A stretch of DNA of 64,000 bases from Karstenula rhodostoma CBS 690.94 (lineage: Eukaryota > Ascomycota > Dothideomycetes > Pleosporales > Didymosphaeriaceae): NCBI GenBank assembly GCA_010093485.1, contig MU001509.1, positions 552,256 to 616,255 on the forward strand. Reading direction: 5' to 3'. The notes below the pieces were generated by a model. It made no database searches and had not been told where the DNA came from. It was given only the letters and a program-made list of their open reading frames with translations. The translations under genes and the position numbers were made by a program. This document shows, piece by piece, positions 22,848-33,593 of the stretch. The first letter of the stretch is position 1. Every line of letters begins with the position of its first letter.

Positions 22848-23888
22848 ATGCAGGGCTTCAACATGGGCCGGTACTACCCGCCCGACGCCTCCGCAGCCCC
22901 AACCTTCAACGCCGCGCCGCCGCTCTCCGCGCGCACAAAGCCCAACGGCGCCCTCACCGTGCGCTTCGAGCTCCCCTTCGCCGTATGGTGCGCGCACTGC
23001 AAGCCGCCCGCCATCGTCGGCCAGGGCGTGCGCTTCAACGCCGAGAAGAAAAAGGTCGGAAACTACTACTCTACCCCGATATGGAGTTTCCGGATGAAGC
23101 ATACCGCGTGTGGCGGGTGGTGGGAGATCCGGACGGATCCGAAGAACGCGGAGTATGTTGTTGTGGAAGGCGCGACGCGGCGGAACTATGGGGAGGAGAA
23201 GGAGGGGGAAGGGGAGATGCGGTTTTTGAGTGCGGAAGAGAGGGAGAGGAGGAGGGAGGATGCGTTTGCGATGCTGGAAGGGAAGAAGGATGAGGCGGCG
23301 GAGAAGAAGGAGCATGTGAAAAGGGTGGAGGAGCTGTACGAGGCGGCGGAAGTGTGGAGGGATCCGTATGATGTCAATGCGCGGTTGAGGCGGGAGTTTA
23401 GGGAGAAGAGGCGCGGGTGGAAGAGGGAGGATCGTGTGAAGGAGGGGATGCAGGAGAAGTTCAGCTTTGGGTATGAGATTGCGGATGCGACTGAGGCGGA
23501 TGATGTGAGGGCGAAGATGGTTGAGTTTGGCGAGGGCCCGGTGGACGAGGGCGTGCGAGACGCGATGAGGAGGCCGTTGTTTACGAGTGTGAAGGCGGCA
23601 ATGAGCGACGGCGGGTCGAAGAAGAAGCTGAAAGCGGAGGTTGCGGCGGAGAAGAGCCGTCAAAGTTTACAGCAATCGCTGGTGGGGAACACGCGGGCGT
23701 CGATCGATCCGTTCCTGACTGCGGAGACGAAGAGTTCGTCGAAGCTGACTCTAGGTATCAAGCGCAAACGAGACGAAGATGCTGTTGTGGTGGTGAAAGC
23801 ACAGCCACCAGCAACGATGTCCCCTTCGCGTAATTCTGAAAAGGCTCCGGCTTTGGCCGCTGCTTTGGTGGACTATGACTCAGACTGA
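22848..23888 (+). CDS. CCDC130/Saf4-type splicing factor (Yju2/Cwf16 family)
   Basis: Single exon, 346 residues. The first 120 residues carry the family core: RYYPPD at 8-13, WCAHC at 47-51, GVRFNAEKKKVGNYYSTPI at 60-78, then FRMKHTAC and RTDPKNAEYVVVEGA. Human CCDC130 has Cys-x2-Cys in both metal-binding positions. Here the first pair is kept (C48, C51) and the second reads H85-x2-C88, a Cys-to-His change that could still bind zinc. A highly charged coiled-coil middle and a basic GIKRKRDED near the end follow. The family acts in the spliceosome around the catalytic steps; CCDC130/Saf4 is the less studied paralogue of Yju2. The start MQGFNMG lacks the usual ER.G-VNKY residues but keeps YYPPD. 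Confidence 0.88.
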   Translation: MQGFNMGRYYPPDASAAPTFNAAPPLSARTKPNGALTVRFELPFAVWCAHCKPPAIVGQGVRFNAEKKKVGNYYSTPIWSFRMKHTACGGWWEIRTDPKNAEYVVVEGATRRNYGEEKEGEGEMRFLSAEERERRREDAFAMLEGKKDEAAEKKEHVKRVEELYEAAEVWRDPYDVNARLRREFREKRRGWKREDRVKEGMQEKFSFGYEIADATEADDVRAKMVEFGEGPVDEGVRDAMRRPLFTSVKAAMSDGGSKKKLKAEVAAEKSRQSLQQSLVGNTRASIDPFLTAETKSSSKLTLGIKRKRDEDAVVVVKAQPPATMSPSRNSEKAPALAAALVDYDSD

Positions 23889-24548
23889 GCAAAACGACAA
23901 CCTTACGACAGACCAAGACACCGACCCTTCCAGCGACGCTATATCCGCTTCATCTATTATGAACACTTCGGTGCGTTCGCAGCCCTGGCCACGCTGCTGA
24001 GTGGTGACCAATAACTCCACACATTGCTATTAGCATACAACAGCGCCCATGATATTTACTTAGCGATTAATACCCAATATATCCTTACCGCGTACGATGT
24101 GGAGACGACACTCGACTTTCAGCGACTGTGTAATCTCATTCGTGTTGTCTACACAGACCCTGCGGGCTCTACGCGGTCGTAACGATGCATCGTGCAAGAC
24201 AATGAAGGACCAAGCCCAACCTCTCCTTCCTGGAAGAGAGACTTGCTATAAGAACGCCAATTCGAAACGAAGCGAGAGGCGAAGGATATCTCTACGATCA
24301 GTGCCCAGTACCCTGCCACCGTCAGAGCGTCTCAGTAGGTGCCGTAGACAGTCTCAAGCCACGAACAATGCCTGCATACATCAACAACACACGCATGTAG
24401 AGACTGCACAATGCCTGTCCACCACATCCCGCTATAAAACACCCACACCCAACGCCAAATCAACACAAACCCGAACCCCCCGGAACCAACCTTCTACCAA
24501 AGATTCCCTCAACGCATCTTCCCTCTGAACCATATACATCGACCCACC
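23889..24548. promoter_or_regulatory. Intergenic, TATA-like box before small membrane-protein gene
   Basis: A TATAAAA lies at 24433-24439, about 110 bp before the ATG at 24549, followed by an A/C-rich leader. No other gene was seen. Confidence 0.45.
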
Positions 24549-24794
24549 ATGCCATCCCTCCCCCACACAATCCCCACCGACCTCGCGACCCTCACTGCCA
24601 TCGAAGAAGCCGCGCACGACCGCTGGAATCCCGTGTGGCAGTGGCTGCTCGTCGGTCTGCTGTTCGTCTGCTTTATCTTCAATACGGTAAAGCCGCTGCT
24701 GTGGCCGGATTGCCATGTGGAGAGGTATGTGCCGCGGAAGTGGTTCACGTGGGTGAGACCGCGGGAGGGGGGAAAGGAAGGGATGGGGGAGTGA
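24549..24794 (+). CDS. Small single-pass membrane protein, 81 residues, unknown
   Basis: The ATG has a good context (ACCATGCC) and a TATA-like box upstream. The product begins with a polar segment (LATLTAIEEAAHDRWNPVW), then one hydrophobic span (WLLVGLLFVCFIFNTVKPLL, about residues 32-51), then a short charged tail with Trp/Arg/Lys. I know no family for it. The case for a real gene rests on the promoter-like context, the start context and the clean membrane segment. Composition alone would not prove it. Confidence 0.5.
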   Translation: MPSLPHTIPTDLATLTAIEEAAHDRWNPVWQWLLVGLLFVCFIFNTVKPLLWPDCHVERYVPRKWFTWVRPREGGKEGMGE

Positions 24795-25324
24795 GGATGC
24801 TGGGGTTGAGGAGCGGTGGGCTGCTTTTGTGGTCGAGAGGGGACTTCAGGGGGGAGGGCAGGGATGTGCGGGAGACGTTGCATAGTATGCTATCTTGCGT
24901 TGTGTGGGTCGATAGTGGGTTTCTGCTGCATGGCGAGACCGATTTGGAGAGGTGAGGGAGATGGTTCGATGATATTTCTATTGCAGACTATAGCTTCAGC
25001 GGCATTTTAAGCGTTCTTTGTGTTTTGTTGAGACGTATTATTCTGTGGTTTCCTTTTCGTGACTGGATGGACGCCTTAGTGAGTTATTCCGTGAGGAGAG
25101 GGTACACTGTGCTTAGAAGGGGTTCGCGTTTGCGGGAGGGGTTCCTGTCAGTGTACCATCACATGCCCACGTATTCAAGCTACAATGCATTTCCGCATAT
25201 TTTTGCAGACTGCGGAAACCCAACGCCCACGAAATGCCGTGTAATGCTAAAACGCGGATACCGTCCGATCACCCCTACACGTGTCAAACATCACTCTTCG
25301 TCCCGTCCACTTCATCCCCACCCG
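24795..25324. other. Intergenic, convergent 3' region
   Basis: No gene or RNA feature recognised between the small membrane-protein gene and the end of the minus-strand MFS gene. Confidence 0.45.
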
Positions 25325-26843
25325 CTAAGCCCTCCCCTCGTCATCCTCCTGGTCCCCAATCACTTCATACCCCTCTCTCTCTGACACCTCCAGCCCCGTA
25401 AGCAAACCCAACGCAACCAAAAATAACACTCCCGCTACAATATACGGAAGCCCGATCCACACCTCCTGCTTCTGCCGGAGGCCTACAGCGTACAACCAAG
25501 CATAGATCGGACCGCTGACGGAGCCCCCGATGGCGCGGAGCATGGTGATGGCCGAATAGATCATGCTGATGTCGCGGGTGGGCACCATCTCTGTCGCCAA
25601 CGAGCGAAGGAGCGAGTCTTGCCCTGCTCCCATGGCTAGGATGACGACGCCTTAATGAGGGTTAGTAGGTATGCATCATCTGGCAGCGACACAGAAACTG
25701 TTCGGTCGAAGTCACTTACCCAGGATAGCTATCGCTGCAACAGGTGCGAATCCCAGACACAACTGCCCAGCCGCAAGCGCCAGCAGACTCCATCCCGCAA
25801 CATGCTTATCTTTCTTGGCGGGGGAAAGCCTCTGGAAGCTAGCGGGCAGGGTCGCGGTAAGCAGCGGGAGGAAAAGCACGAGCATGAGCAGCTCTACGCT
25901 CATCTCGAGCGAGTTCAGGAAGCTAGCCTGGAGGGTGGAAGTAAGCGCGTATGTCCTTGAACGCTCCGAGGTCACTGTGAACGCTTACATCAGAGAAGCT
26001 CCACCCGAAGCGCTTCGACACGTAGATAGCCAGCATGAGCGGCCCCGCATCGAAGCCGAGCTGGCACAAAAACACCAGCACCAGCATTGCCACTACCTGC
26101 CTATTCCCCAGGAGCAGCGCGGCCACATCCTTCAGCGCTGCAGCCGTCTTCCGCAGTCTCTCCCCCCACCCAGCATCTCCCTCGCCCGCATCCGCAGGCT
26201 TCCCCGCCGCCTCGACAGTCTGATTCGGTATCATCGCCGCCGCGACGGTGCCGAGGACCAAACTGACCAGGCCCACCGCCCACGGCAAATACGCATCAAC
26301 CCTCATCATCAACCCGCTGGAGGCATACCCCACGATGCTCGCCGCGACGCCCGCCGCCCTCGAGCGGAAGAACATGCGCGTGCGGTCCTCCGCGCTCACC
26401 ACATCCGCAATAATCACGTGCAGCAGCGTGATGATGGTCGTGAACCCCCCGCCCACGCAGCTGAACACGAAATGCAGCCATATGAGCCGGATGGGAAACA
26501 CACCCGGAAACCACGTCACCAGAAACGGCCATCCATCTTCCAGAAACACGCCAAAGATCGCAATCGCCAGAACAAACGAGTGTCCATACCGATCCGCCAA
26601 CGCCGCGAAGGGAATCGCAAGAACGCTCGGGATGATTATCGACAGCCTCTCGATGCCGCCTAGCAAGGCAAGCTCCTCCTGCACGGGCGCAACTTTGCAG
26701 TCGTGCGGGCCCGGAGAGTTGTAGTACTGCTGGCAAACGATGGACTCGTAGATCGCGATGCGGGGTGCGGGCTGTACCGTCTCACCAAACAGGAACAGAA
26801 ACGATGTGATGTAGATCAGGGGTATTGTGTATTTGGTCGTCAT
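25325..26843 (-). CDS. MFS transporter, 12-helix type
   Basis: Three exons, 26843-25989, 25927-25720 and 25650-25325, join in frame to 462 residues. I chose ATG 26843 (MTTKYTIPLIYITSFLFLF), because the upstream in-phase sequence is not hydrophobic and looks like leader. Helix 1 is followed by an external loop with ESIVCQQYYNSPGPHDCKV, then the MFS loop 2-3 signature ALADRYGHSFVL. About twelve hydrophobic spans follow. The CQ.YY...C pattern in the first loop is typical of a fungal MFS_1 subgroup with no settled substrate. The central loop (about residues 190-215) is charged and short. The acidic tail ends in DQEDDEGRA. A TATATAA lies about 150 bp upstream. Likely plasma-membrane; substrate unknown. 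Confidence 0.88.
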
Positions 26844-27257
26844 CTTGCCTGGCCAAGAGGAACATGGACCCCGAGAATAGAAAGAAGGTAGATCTAACGG
26901 TGTTGTCGTGCAGTGTGGGAAGAATCTTATCTGATGAGATGAGACCCCACTGGGCTGGAAGCGGTTAGACTGCTGCAGATCTGCTGTAGGCCGTATATAA
27001 CCCCTTTGGTTTAATATCTTCGCAAAGTCGGGAGAACTTAGATGAAGCGAGCATCGTAGGAGAATATACTCGTTGACCTTATTTTTATCACCATTGCACC
27101 TCCCGCTGCTAAATGCCAACAACACCACCAAACACGCATCACGTCGGCAATCATATGAGATTTCGGTATACATTTAGCGGCAAAAATAACATTCTTCCCG
27201 CAAGATAAAAACATCCCTTATGGGAAGAGTTGGCAATCGGAAAGTGACCGATGAAAC
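26844..27257. other. Intergenic between two minus-strand transporter genes
   Basis: This holds the promoter of the 462-residue MFS gene, with a TATATAA near 26994-27000 and A/T-rich sequence beyond it. No gene seen. Confidence 0.45.
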
Positions 27258-29408
27258 TCAAGTCGAAGTGACCTTGTTAATCGGAGACGCTGCGCCCTCA
27301 TCACGATCATGGTACGCCTCCTGCTCGTTTTCGAAGATACGACCGGGCTGGTAATCCCTGTTGAAGAGCACTTCCATGTCTTCGAGGCTACGTTGGCTAG
27401 TCTCAGGATATAGAAGCCCTGTCGCTGGTCAGTAATCGTGACACCGCGTTTTCTGATCCAAAGGCGACTCACAAATGATGAGCGCAGATACCAAATTCGT
27501 GCTCATGAAGATAAAATGCGTTTTGGACCCGATTCTGTCCATACCGATAGGCCAAGTCTGGGAAGAGATAATAGAGCCGATGGAACTGCCCGACGCAGCG
27601 ATATTCAACCCGCGAGCTCTGAAGTTGGTTGGGAAGATCTCGGAGCCGTAGACCCAAGCAGCTGGCCCGAAGCCGATTGAGTATCCAAAAGTGTACATGA
27701 AGATGAAGAATATGCAGATGTAATCAGCTGCGTGGTTGATATTCTTTGGGTAGGCCAAGGGCAATGCACCGTTCAACTGCGAGCCAGTCAGTGACTATTG
27801 CGATGAGCGTTAGGATGAGATCTACCAGCAGGGCGAGGCTCATGACGAGACAGGACGCAACTAGTGTCAGTCTGCGACCGAACCTATCGACGAGCCAGGT
27901 GTCGATGACTGTGCATCCAATCTTCAGAGTGCCTACACGTGCCAAAGTCAGTCAAGTCAGAAATCTGGTGCTGGATACGAGTCATCTACGTCTAAGGCAT
28001 AGCGATTTCGTATCAGGGAGTTACGTACTCTCGATACCACCGATCATGAGGGTTAGCTTGCGCTCAATACCTAGACTCATGAAGATCGATGGCAGATAAT
28101 ACTTCATGGACGTGTTTCCACACATCTGCGCCATAAACTGCAGGAGTGCAGCGCGCCATAGGCGATTGAAAAGAGGTCGGTTGGTGAAGAGTACAGTCCA
28201 TCCTTGTTTGGTGGCGCTGCGACGGCTCCTTACGTCGTGCTCGATTTCTTCGAGCTCGAAAATGACACGCTGATCAGTGGGGCTCAGTGCCCGTAACCAT
28301 GCGAGACTTCGTTTGGCAGCGTCGCCACGTCCCCGTTCCACGAGCCATCTGGGACTGAGCAAGATGTCAATGCCAACACTACGGTTCAAGGAGCAAAAGC
28401 ATACGTTTCCGGGCATAAGAACACTCCAAGGAGGAATATGGACTCTGGTATGGACTGCAGCATCATTGAGACACGCCAACCATAGTAACTTCCACGTGCG
28501 GATTCCCAATGGCTGATGCCATAGCCGACCCTATGAAAGTCAATATTGCTGGTCACGGGTGGAATGGTTTCAGTGTGCTTGCCAGAACGCGATGGCCAAG
28601 CCAGCGACAAGGCCAACATGGTTGATGACCACGTATCGTCCTCGATGTTTCGCGGGCGAGATCTCACTGTGTAAGCGTCAGTCCTTGTAGTTGGACATCG
28701 TAGAGGCCGTACCTCTGGTATAATGGAACAGATGTAGACACTATGGCAAGCCCAATACCACACACTATGCGGCCAGCTATCATCATGGCAACACCGTGGT
28801 CTCCTTTCGCAGCGGTCTGAATAGAAGCACCAACTGCTGTTGTCAAAATTCCGGTCGCTGCAGCTACGCGCCTCCCAAATCGATCCGCGAGTGGATGCGA
28901 AACGAAAAGATAACTAAGCCACGTGCCGAGATAGTATATTGAGGTTATCAGGCCGGTCATCGCCTTCGTTGGCTTATGAAGGGACTTGATGAAACCTGGA
29001 TGGACGTATATACTGGCCATGATACCTAAATCGGTGCATTAGTCTCGGTGCTCATGCGAGCTGGCAGAGCATATGAAGATTGTCTACCGATGTTGTACCT
29101 CAAGTCTCATTAGCCAAAGTAAGACGAGGTATGGTCTCACATACCCCCATGCCAGAGAAGCGAGTCCGAAAAAGAGACTGACAGCCAGAAGGCGCGCGGA
29201 AGCCTTCTTCGGCAAGCTGGCAGCCGAAGCCGCTGATGCAGTCGCCATCTCGTCAAACGTGGGCGATAAAAGAGGCTCGGTGCTGTCGTTTCTCAATGTC
29301 GCTGCGGGTGTTAGCGAGACCGAACCATCGGAGGCCTCCAGTATTTGAGGTAAGCTCACACATGCGTCTTGATGGATGTTGCGTAGAGAGTGGCGTTCGG
29401 CTCGTCAT
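27258..29408 (-). CDS. Sugar-porter MFS transporter, ten exons
   Basis: Exons 29408-29360, 29301-29145, 29098-29088, 29025-28713, 28666-28583, 28530-28405, 28354-28029, 27932-27826, 27776-27473 and 27418-27258 join in frame to 545 residues. The sugar-porter signatures are present: WGYNIGIMASIYVHPGF in helix 1, DRFGRRVAAATG after helix 2, PLYQSEISPAKHRGR, PETPRWLVERGR before the central loop, VDRFGRR, and YPETSQRSLEDMEVLF at the end. Two features are odd. The third exon has only 11 bases, and without it the GYNIGIM motif is lost. The intron after TTCTG at 28583 begins GCAAGC (GC-AG type), and no nearby GT site keeps the frame. Such proteins carry hexoses or related compounds across the plasma membrane. 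The specific substrate is not visible. Confidence 0.9.
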
Positions 29409-30624
29409 GTTCCCCCGCGATTTGAGCAAGACCGGCAGTTCGGCGACGAATGGCGAGAACCCGAAGGAAGGAGCCACGATGCAGTCCTCGTATTGCGGTC
29501 TTGAGATAGGGAGGGAGCAGCGTATCGTGAACTGTTTCTTCGTCCAACAAAGCGAAATACGGCTGTAGACCGGGCTACTGGGTGAGGGTGTGTTTCAGGT
29601 GGGCTGATCAAAGCAACCCGTGGAACAGTCACCCCGCCGCAGCCAAGGGTAGCTGCAAGCTGGTGCAGCCGCAGTACGTAAACTACGAACACGTATTCGC
29701 GGTCGCGATTTCTGTTTTTGCCCATGATCGTATATTGCGACTTATATGCAATGAACAGATGAATCACGAAGACGGCTGACTGTTATATGAAATCTATGTA
29801 GTTGAAGAACGGTGCTGGTGTTGTCGATGAGGGTTGGAATGTGTAGGAAATACCCCGCCCATTTGAGTCTAGTCTGCCTTTGTTCGCCCCCCCGCTTTCC
29901 TCACATGGCATCTTCCTCCATCCTCCTCCATCTCCCAGATCCAACGACATTAAGAAGGCGACAACTGACGGTCTCGTCTTTTCATTCATGTGAATGGCTG
30001 ATAACCTTGTGCAGGCCGGCGCGCGAACAGCGCCTCAGACGCTGGGTCCTGACATCAAGGGCTGCCCTTGACCCCAGACACAACATGCTCAACCTGCCCG
30101 TTTCGCCTCAGTACTTAGAATGCTGAGTGGCTTGGCTGTTCTTGCCTATGCATCCCAATCAATTCTCATGGCTAAATGCATTGCGGAGCAGGCCACGGTA
30201 TTACACGAACGAATCAGCGCTCTATCAAGCATCCCTTCCACCAATGACTTCTCCCTTGGCATCTTCCGTGATACATGATCGCCCGGCACTTTCCCAGTTC
30301 AATCTACTCTTTACTCCAGTTAATTGGCAACTTTTCACAAATTTGAACGGCGCGATGCTTTAGGAAAGCACTTTACTCGGTCAAGTTTGATGGGGTTATT
30401 CTTCATTTAGAATGATGGAATCGCCTTCGAGTCTGTGCGATCCAACCCGGGTGAGAGTGAGGCTCAAAATGTTGCGTCGCTCCTGCAAGGGATAGCCGTA
30501 CTTTCCCACGCCGACCCCGCGTCACTGTCTTCGAGGATTGTAGCACGGTTTGTGTTGTTCACTCAACGTCCCCTCTGTATTGGCATTCTTTTTGATGAGC
30601 AGGCGATAATATTATTCAAGCACA
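29409..30624. promoter_or_regulatory. Divergent promoter region between two MFS genes
   Basis: This 1.2-kb stretch separates two outward-facing transporter genes. It has higher A/T content than its neighbours and no convincing coding sequence. Short open frames at 29405-29767 and 29812-30126 have no recognisable features. Confidence 0.5.
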
Positions 30625-32473
30625 ATGGGTGACAGGGCAGGCGATGAAGTTGTTGGGTTGTTAGAAGGTGCGTCCCTCCGGTCTTCGAGATAGTCCACCT
30701 GTTGATACATTCCACCTCAGCGGACCATCAACGTGAGAAAGCTCTCGACTCCGTACACTCCGAAGCAAGTGACCACGAAAATGGAACGAACTCCGCATAT
30801 GCTCAAAACAGCGCAAAGGACGGTGTGGTAGAAAAGAGGGTCACCTGGCGAAACCTACCACAGAAGAAACAACTGCTGTTGTTGGCACTATGTCGCCTTT
30901 CTACGCCACTATCAAACGCATGCTTGCTGTCCTATCTTTACTACCTAGTCAAATCAATACTTTCAGATCCAGACCACCCTTCGGCGCCGCAGCAGATCTC
31001 GCGCCTGACCGGGCTGTTGGTCGCCGCATACCCATTAGGTCAGATGTCGACATCCATGATCTGGGGTCGATTATCAGATAATTACGGCCGCAAACCAATC
31101 ATCGTTTTTGGACTGTTAATCAGCGTCATCGCGAACCTCGCCTTCGGTTTCTCAAGAACGATAGGGATGCTGCTGTTTTGGCGAGTGTTGGCCGGGATGG
31201 CGAACGGAATACTGGGCGTGATGCGGACAATGACGGCTGAGATTGTCAAGGACCGAAAGTACCACACGCGAGCTTTTCTGGCTTTGCCGGTCGTATTCAA
31301 CTCGGGGCGTGTTGCAGCACTGGCAATTGGCGGTTGTTTGGCGGACCCAGTCAAGAATATTCCGTGGTTGTTCGGGCCTTCGGGCTTGCTCAACTTCTAC
31401 CACCTGCCAGATGGCGTGAGTTCTTAAGCATAACATCTTCACGGACGTTCACTAATAACATATCTGATATAGGTTGCCTGGGCACTTGCATACCCATATG
31501 CTCTTCCGGCGCTGTTCAATGGAGCTGTTCTAGCCATATGTCTAATACTCGCCACCCTTTGGCTGAAGGAGAGTCTCCCTTCAAGAGAAAACAGCTGGGA
31601 TCCGGGCTCGCAGTCGGCAAGACAATATCCACTCTTTTAACCGGGAGGAAACGAAGAGCTCGATCGGGCTACTACGTATTCCAGGTCGAAGAGAGTCAAT
31701 CGTTAACGGCCGACGTGCTGGTCACTGAGTCTGGATCCGGGTCGTCAACCCCAACTCGAGCCAAATCCACCTCACGTCGGTCCGGGCTCCGCGGCATCTG
31801 GACACGCCCCCTCCTCAAGACCATCATCGCCTTTGGCCTACTTCCCCTGCACAACGCGACCTTCCTCCACATCTTCCCCGTATTCCTCAGCATGCCTACC
31901 GCTCCAAATACCAACGCTACACTCATCCGCTTTACCGGCGGCCTAGGACTCGCCTCACCCACCGTAGGTCTCTACCTCGCCACCTTCGGCATCTGCGGGA
32001 TAATCCTCCAGCTGTTCCTCTACCCACGCATCCAGAAATACGTCTGCAACCTCGGCGTCTTCCGCATAGCGGGCGCAATCTTCCCGACGGCGTATCTCCT
32101 CGCGCCGTACCTGGCTTTACTCTCGGGTCACAGCACCGCTAAATGGGCTGCGATGGCGACAGTGCTGTTCCTACAGGTTATGGGACGCACTATGGCTATG
32201 CCCAGCAGCGTTATCCTGCTCACGGAAGCTGCGCCGCGGCGAAACGTACTGGGCGCTGTGCATGGCGCTGGTAGCACTTTGAGCGCACTCTCGAGCGCGG
32301 TAGGGCCTGTCGTTGGCGGTATGCTTCTGGCCAAAGGCATCGATGGAGGCGCTATTGGGCTTGTTTGGTGGAGTTGGCTTTTGCCTGTCGCGCTTGTGGG
32401 TTTTGGATGGAGTTTAGTTTTAGACAAGGAGGAACGGGGGGGAGAGATTAAGGTTGAAGGCCAGCTTGAATGA
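30625..32473 (+). pseudogene. MFS drug/H+ antiporter-like transporter with one-base frameshift
   Basis: Exons 30625-30667, 30721-31415 and 31473-32473 are well supported. The short first exon gives MGDRAGDEVVGLLE, the introns are GT-AG, and the frame closes through helix 7. Signatures include SILSDPDH, MIWGRLSDNYGRKPII (loop 2-3), VLAGMANGILGVMRTMTAEI and, in the second half, HNATFLHIFPVFLS and VMGRTMAMPSSVILLTEAAP. At about 31604-31606 the frame changes. The upstream frame reads WLKESLPSRENSWDPG and the next residues expected, LAVGKTISTLL, are in another frame. A single G missing from a run GGGG to GGG would account for it. Family resemblance is to Zinc-induced-facilitator/YCR023C-like MFS proteins. 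This may be a real null allele or a sequencing error in the G run. Confidence 0.82.
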
Positions 32474-33593
32474 TTGGGGTTAGTGAAATCTTTGTTGGTA
32501 ATGGTCTCGCAGCAGAGAGCGGAGATGATGCCGTTCCACGCGACGACACAATTCTACTGACAACCATTGGCAGACCTACACTTCTGTTTTCCGATGGGAC
32601 CTAATGTCCAATCTTTGTCCGTGGCTACTGCTACATGTGACCTCACGCCAGCCAATACTCCATTCCTAACCCACTCCATCAAATCACTAGTAATAGAAAT
32701 GACCATCTAATAAACTTCCCCGCACAAAATTATTCTTAACAACAACGTCGCCACTCCTACAAAGCAGCACGGTTCATACATCCACGAACTGCTATATGCC
32801 ATCACCGTCCTACCTGCCACGACGTTCCCTAACGCCTGGTACCCCATCCACACTGACTAGCTCCTCCCAGTGCTAATCCTAACCATACCTACCCCCTCCA
32901 TCCAGCACCCCACATCCACACCCGTCATCCCCTAGAAGCGCGACTATCGCCAAGGCACAAGAGCGCGGTCGAAGTCAGACAAAGAAGAGACGTCGTAGCG
33001 AAGTTGTCAGTGGTTTCCAGCGGAATCGAAACGTGGCTGACACGCTTGCACGACTCGCGCAGAAGGAGGGTGTGGTTATTTGCGAAGGGAATTGGGGGTC
33101 GAGTTTTCTGTTTGAGTGGGGGGCGTTGTGGAAGAAGGGGGGTTTAGTGGTGAAGAGGCGAGGTTGTGAGGCGTTGGTATGCGGGAGTACTGCTGGGCTG
33201 GAGTGAGAGGGGTGAAGAAGGACGCGTTGGCCATGGGGGAGGATGGATGGGATGTGGGGTTAGGCGTGTAGGTGTGCCCGGACTTTGGTGTTTGAATTTT
33301 AGCCATTTTGCAGTTGTTATTGGCTCAGTCACTCGTTTGTGATGGGGTGGTAAGATGGGGTTTTAGCTTTCGGCTTTTTGGCTGCCGCTGAGGGCCAGTA
33401 TGATAGGGAGACTCGCTATCCTTGGTGTACTCTTTCCACTTTTCCACGTCAAATCCTGTTTTAATAGAATACCGGCTGGGTTGGAGTAGTTTTGATTCAT
33501 CTGCTATCGAGAAGCTCATCACTTCCAGCACTTACCCCTGACAAAGCCAAGTCTGAACAGACATCGACGCCGCAAGACTCCCACGCCCAACAC
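32474..33593. other. Convergent intergenic region, no confident gene
   Basis: This holds A/C-rich sequence and Pro/Thr/Ser-rich minus-strand frames at 33076-33531 that could be fragments of a lost gene. There are no recognisable domains. Confidence 0.4.

Noticed and set aside
33076..33531. Two Pro/Ser/Thr-rich minus-strand frames
   Set aside because: No domain, no supported splice between them; could be gene remnants but not shown.
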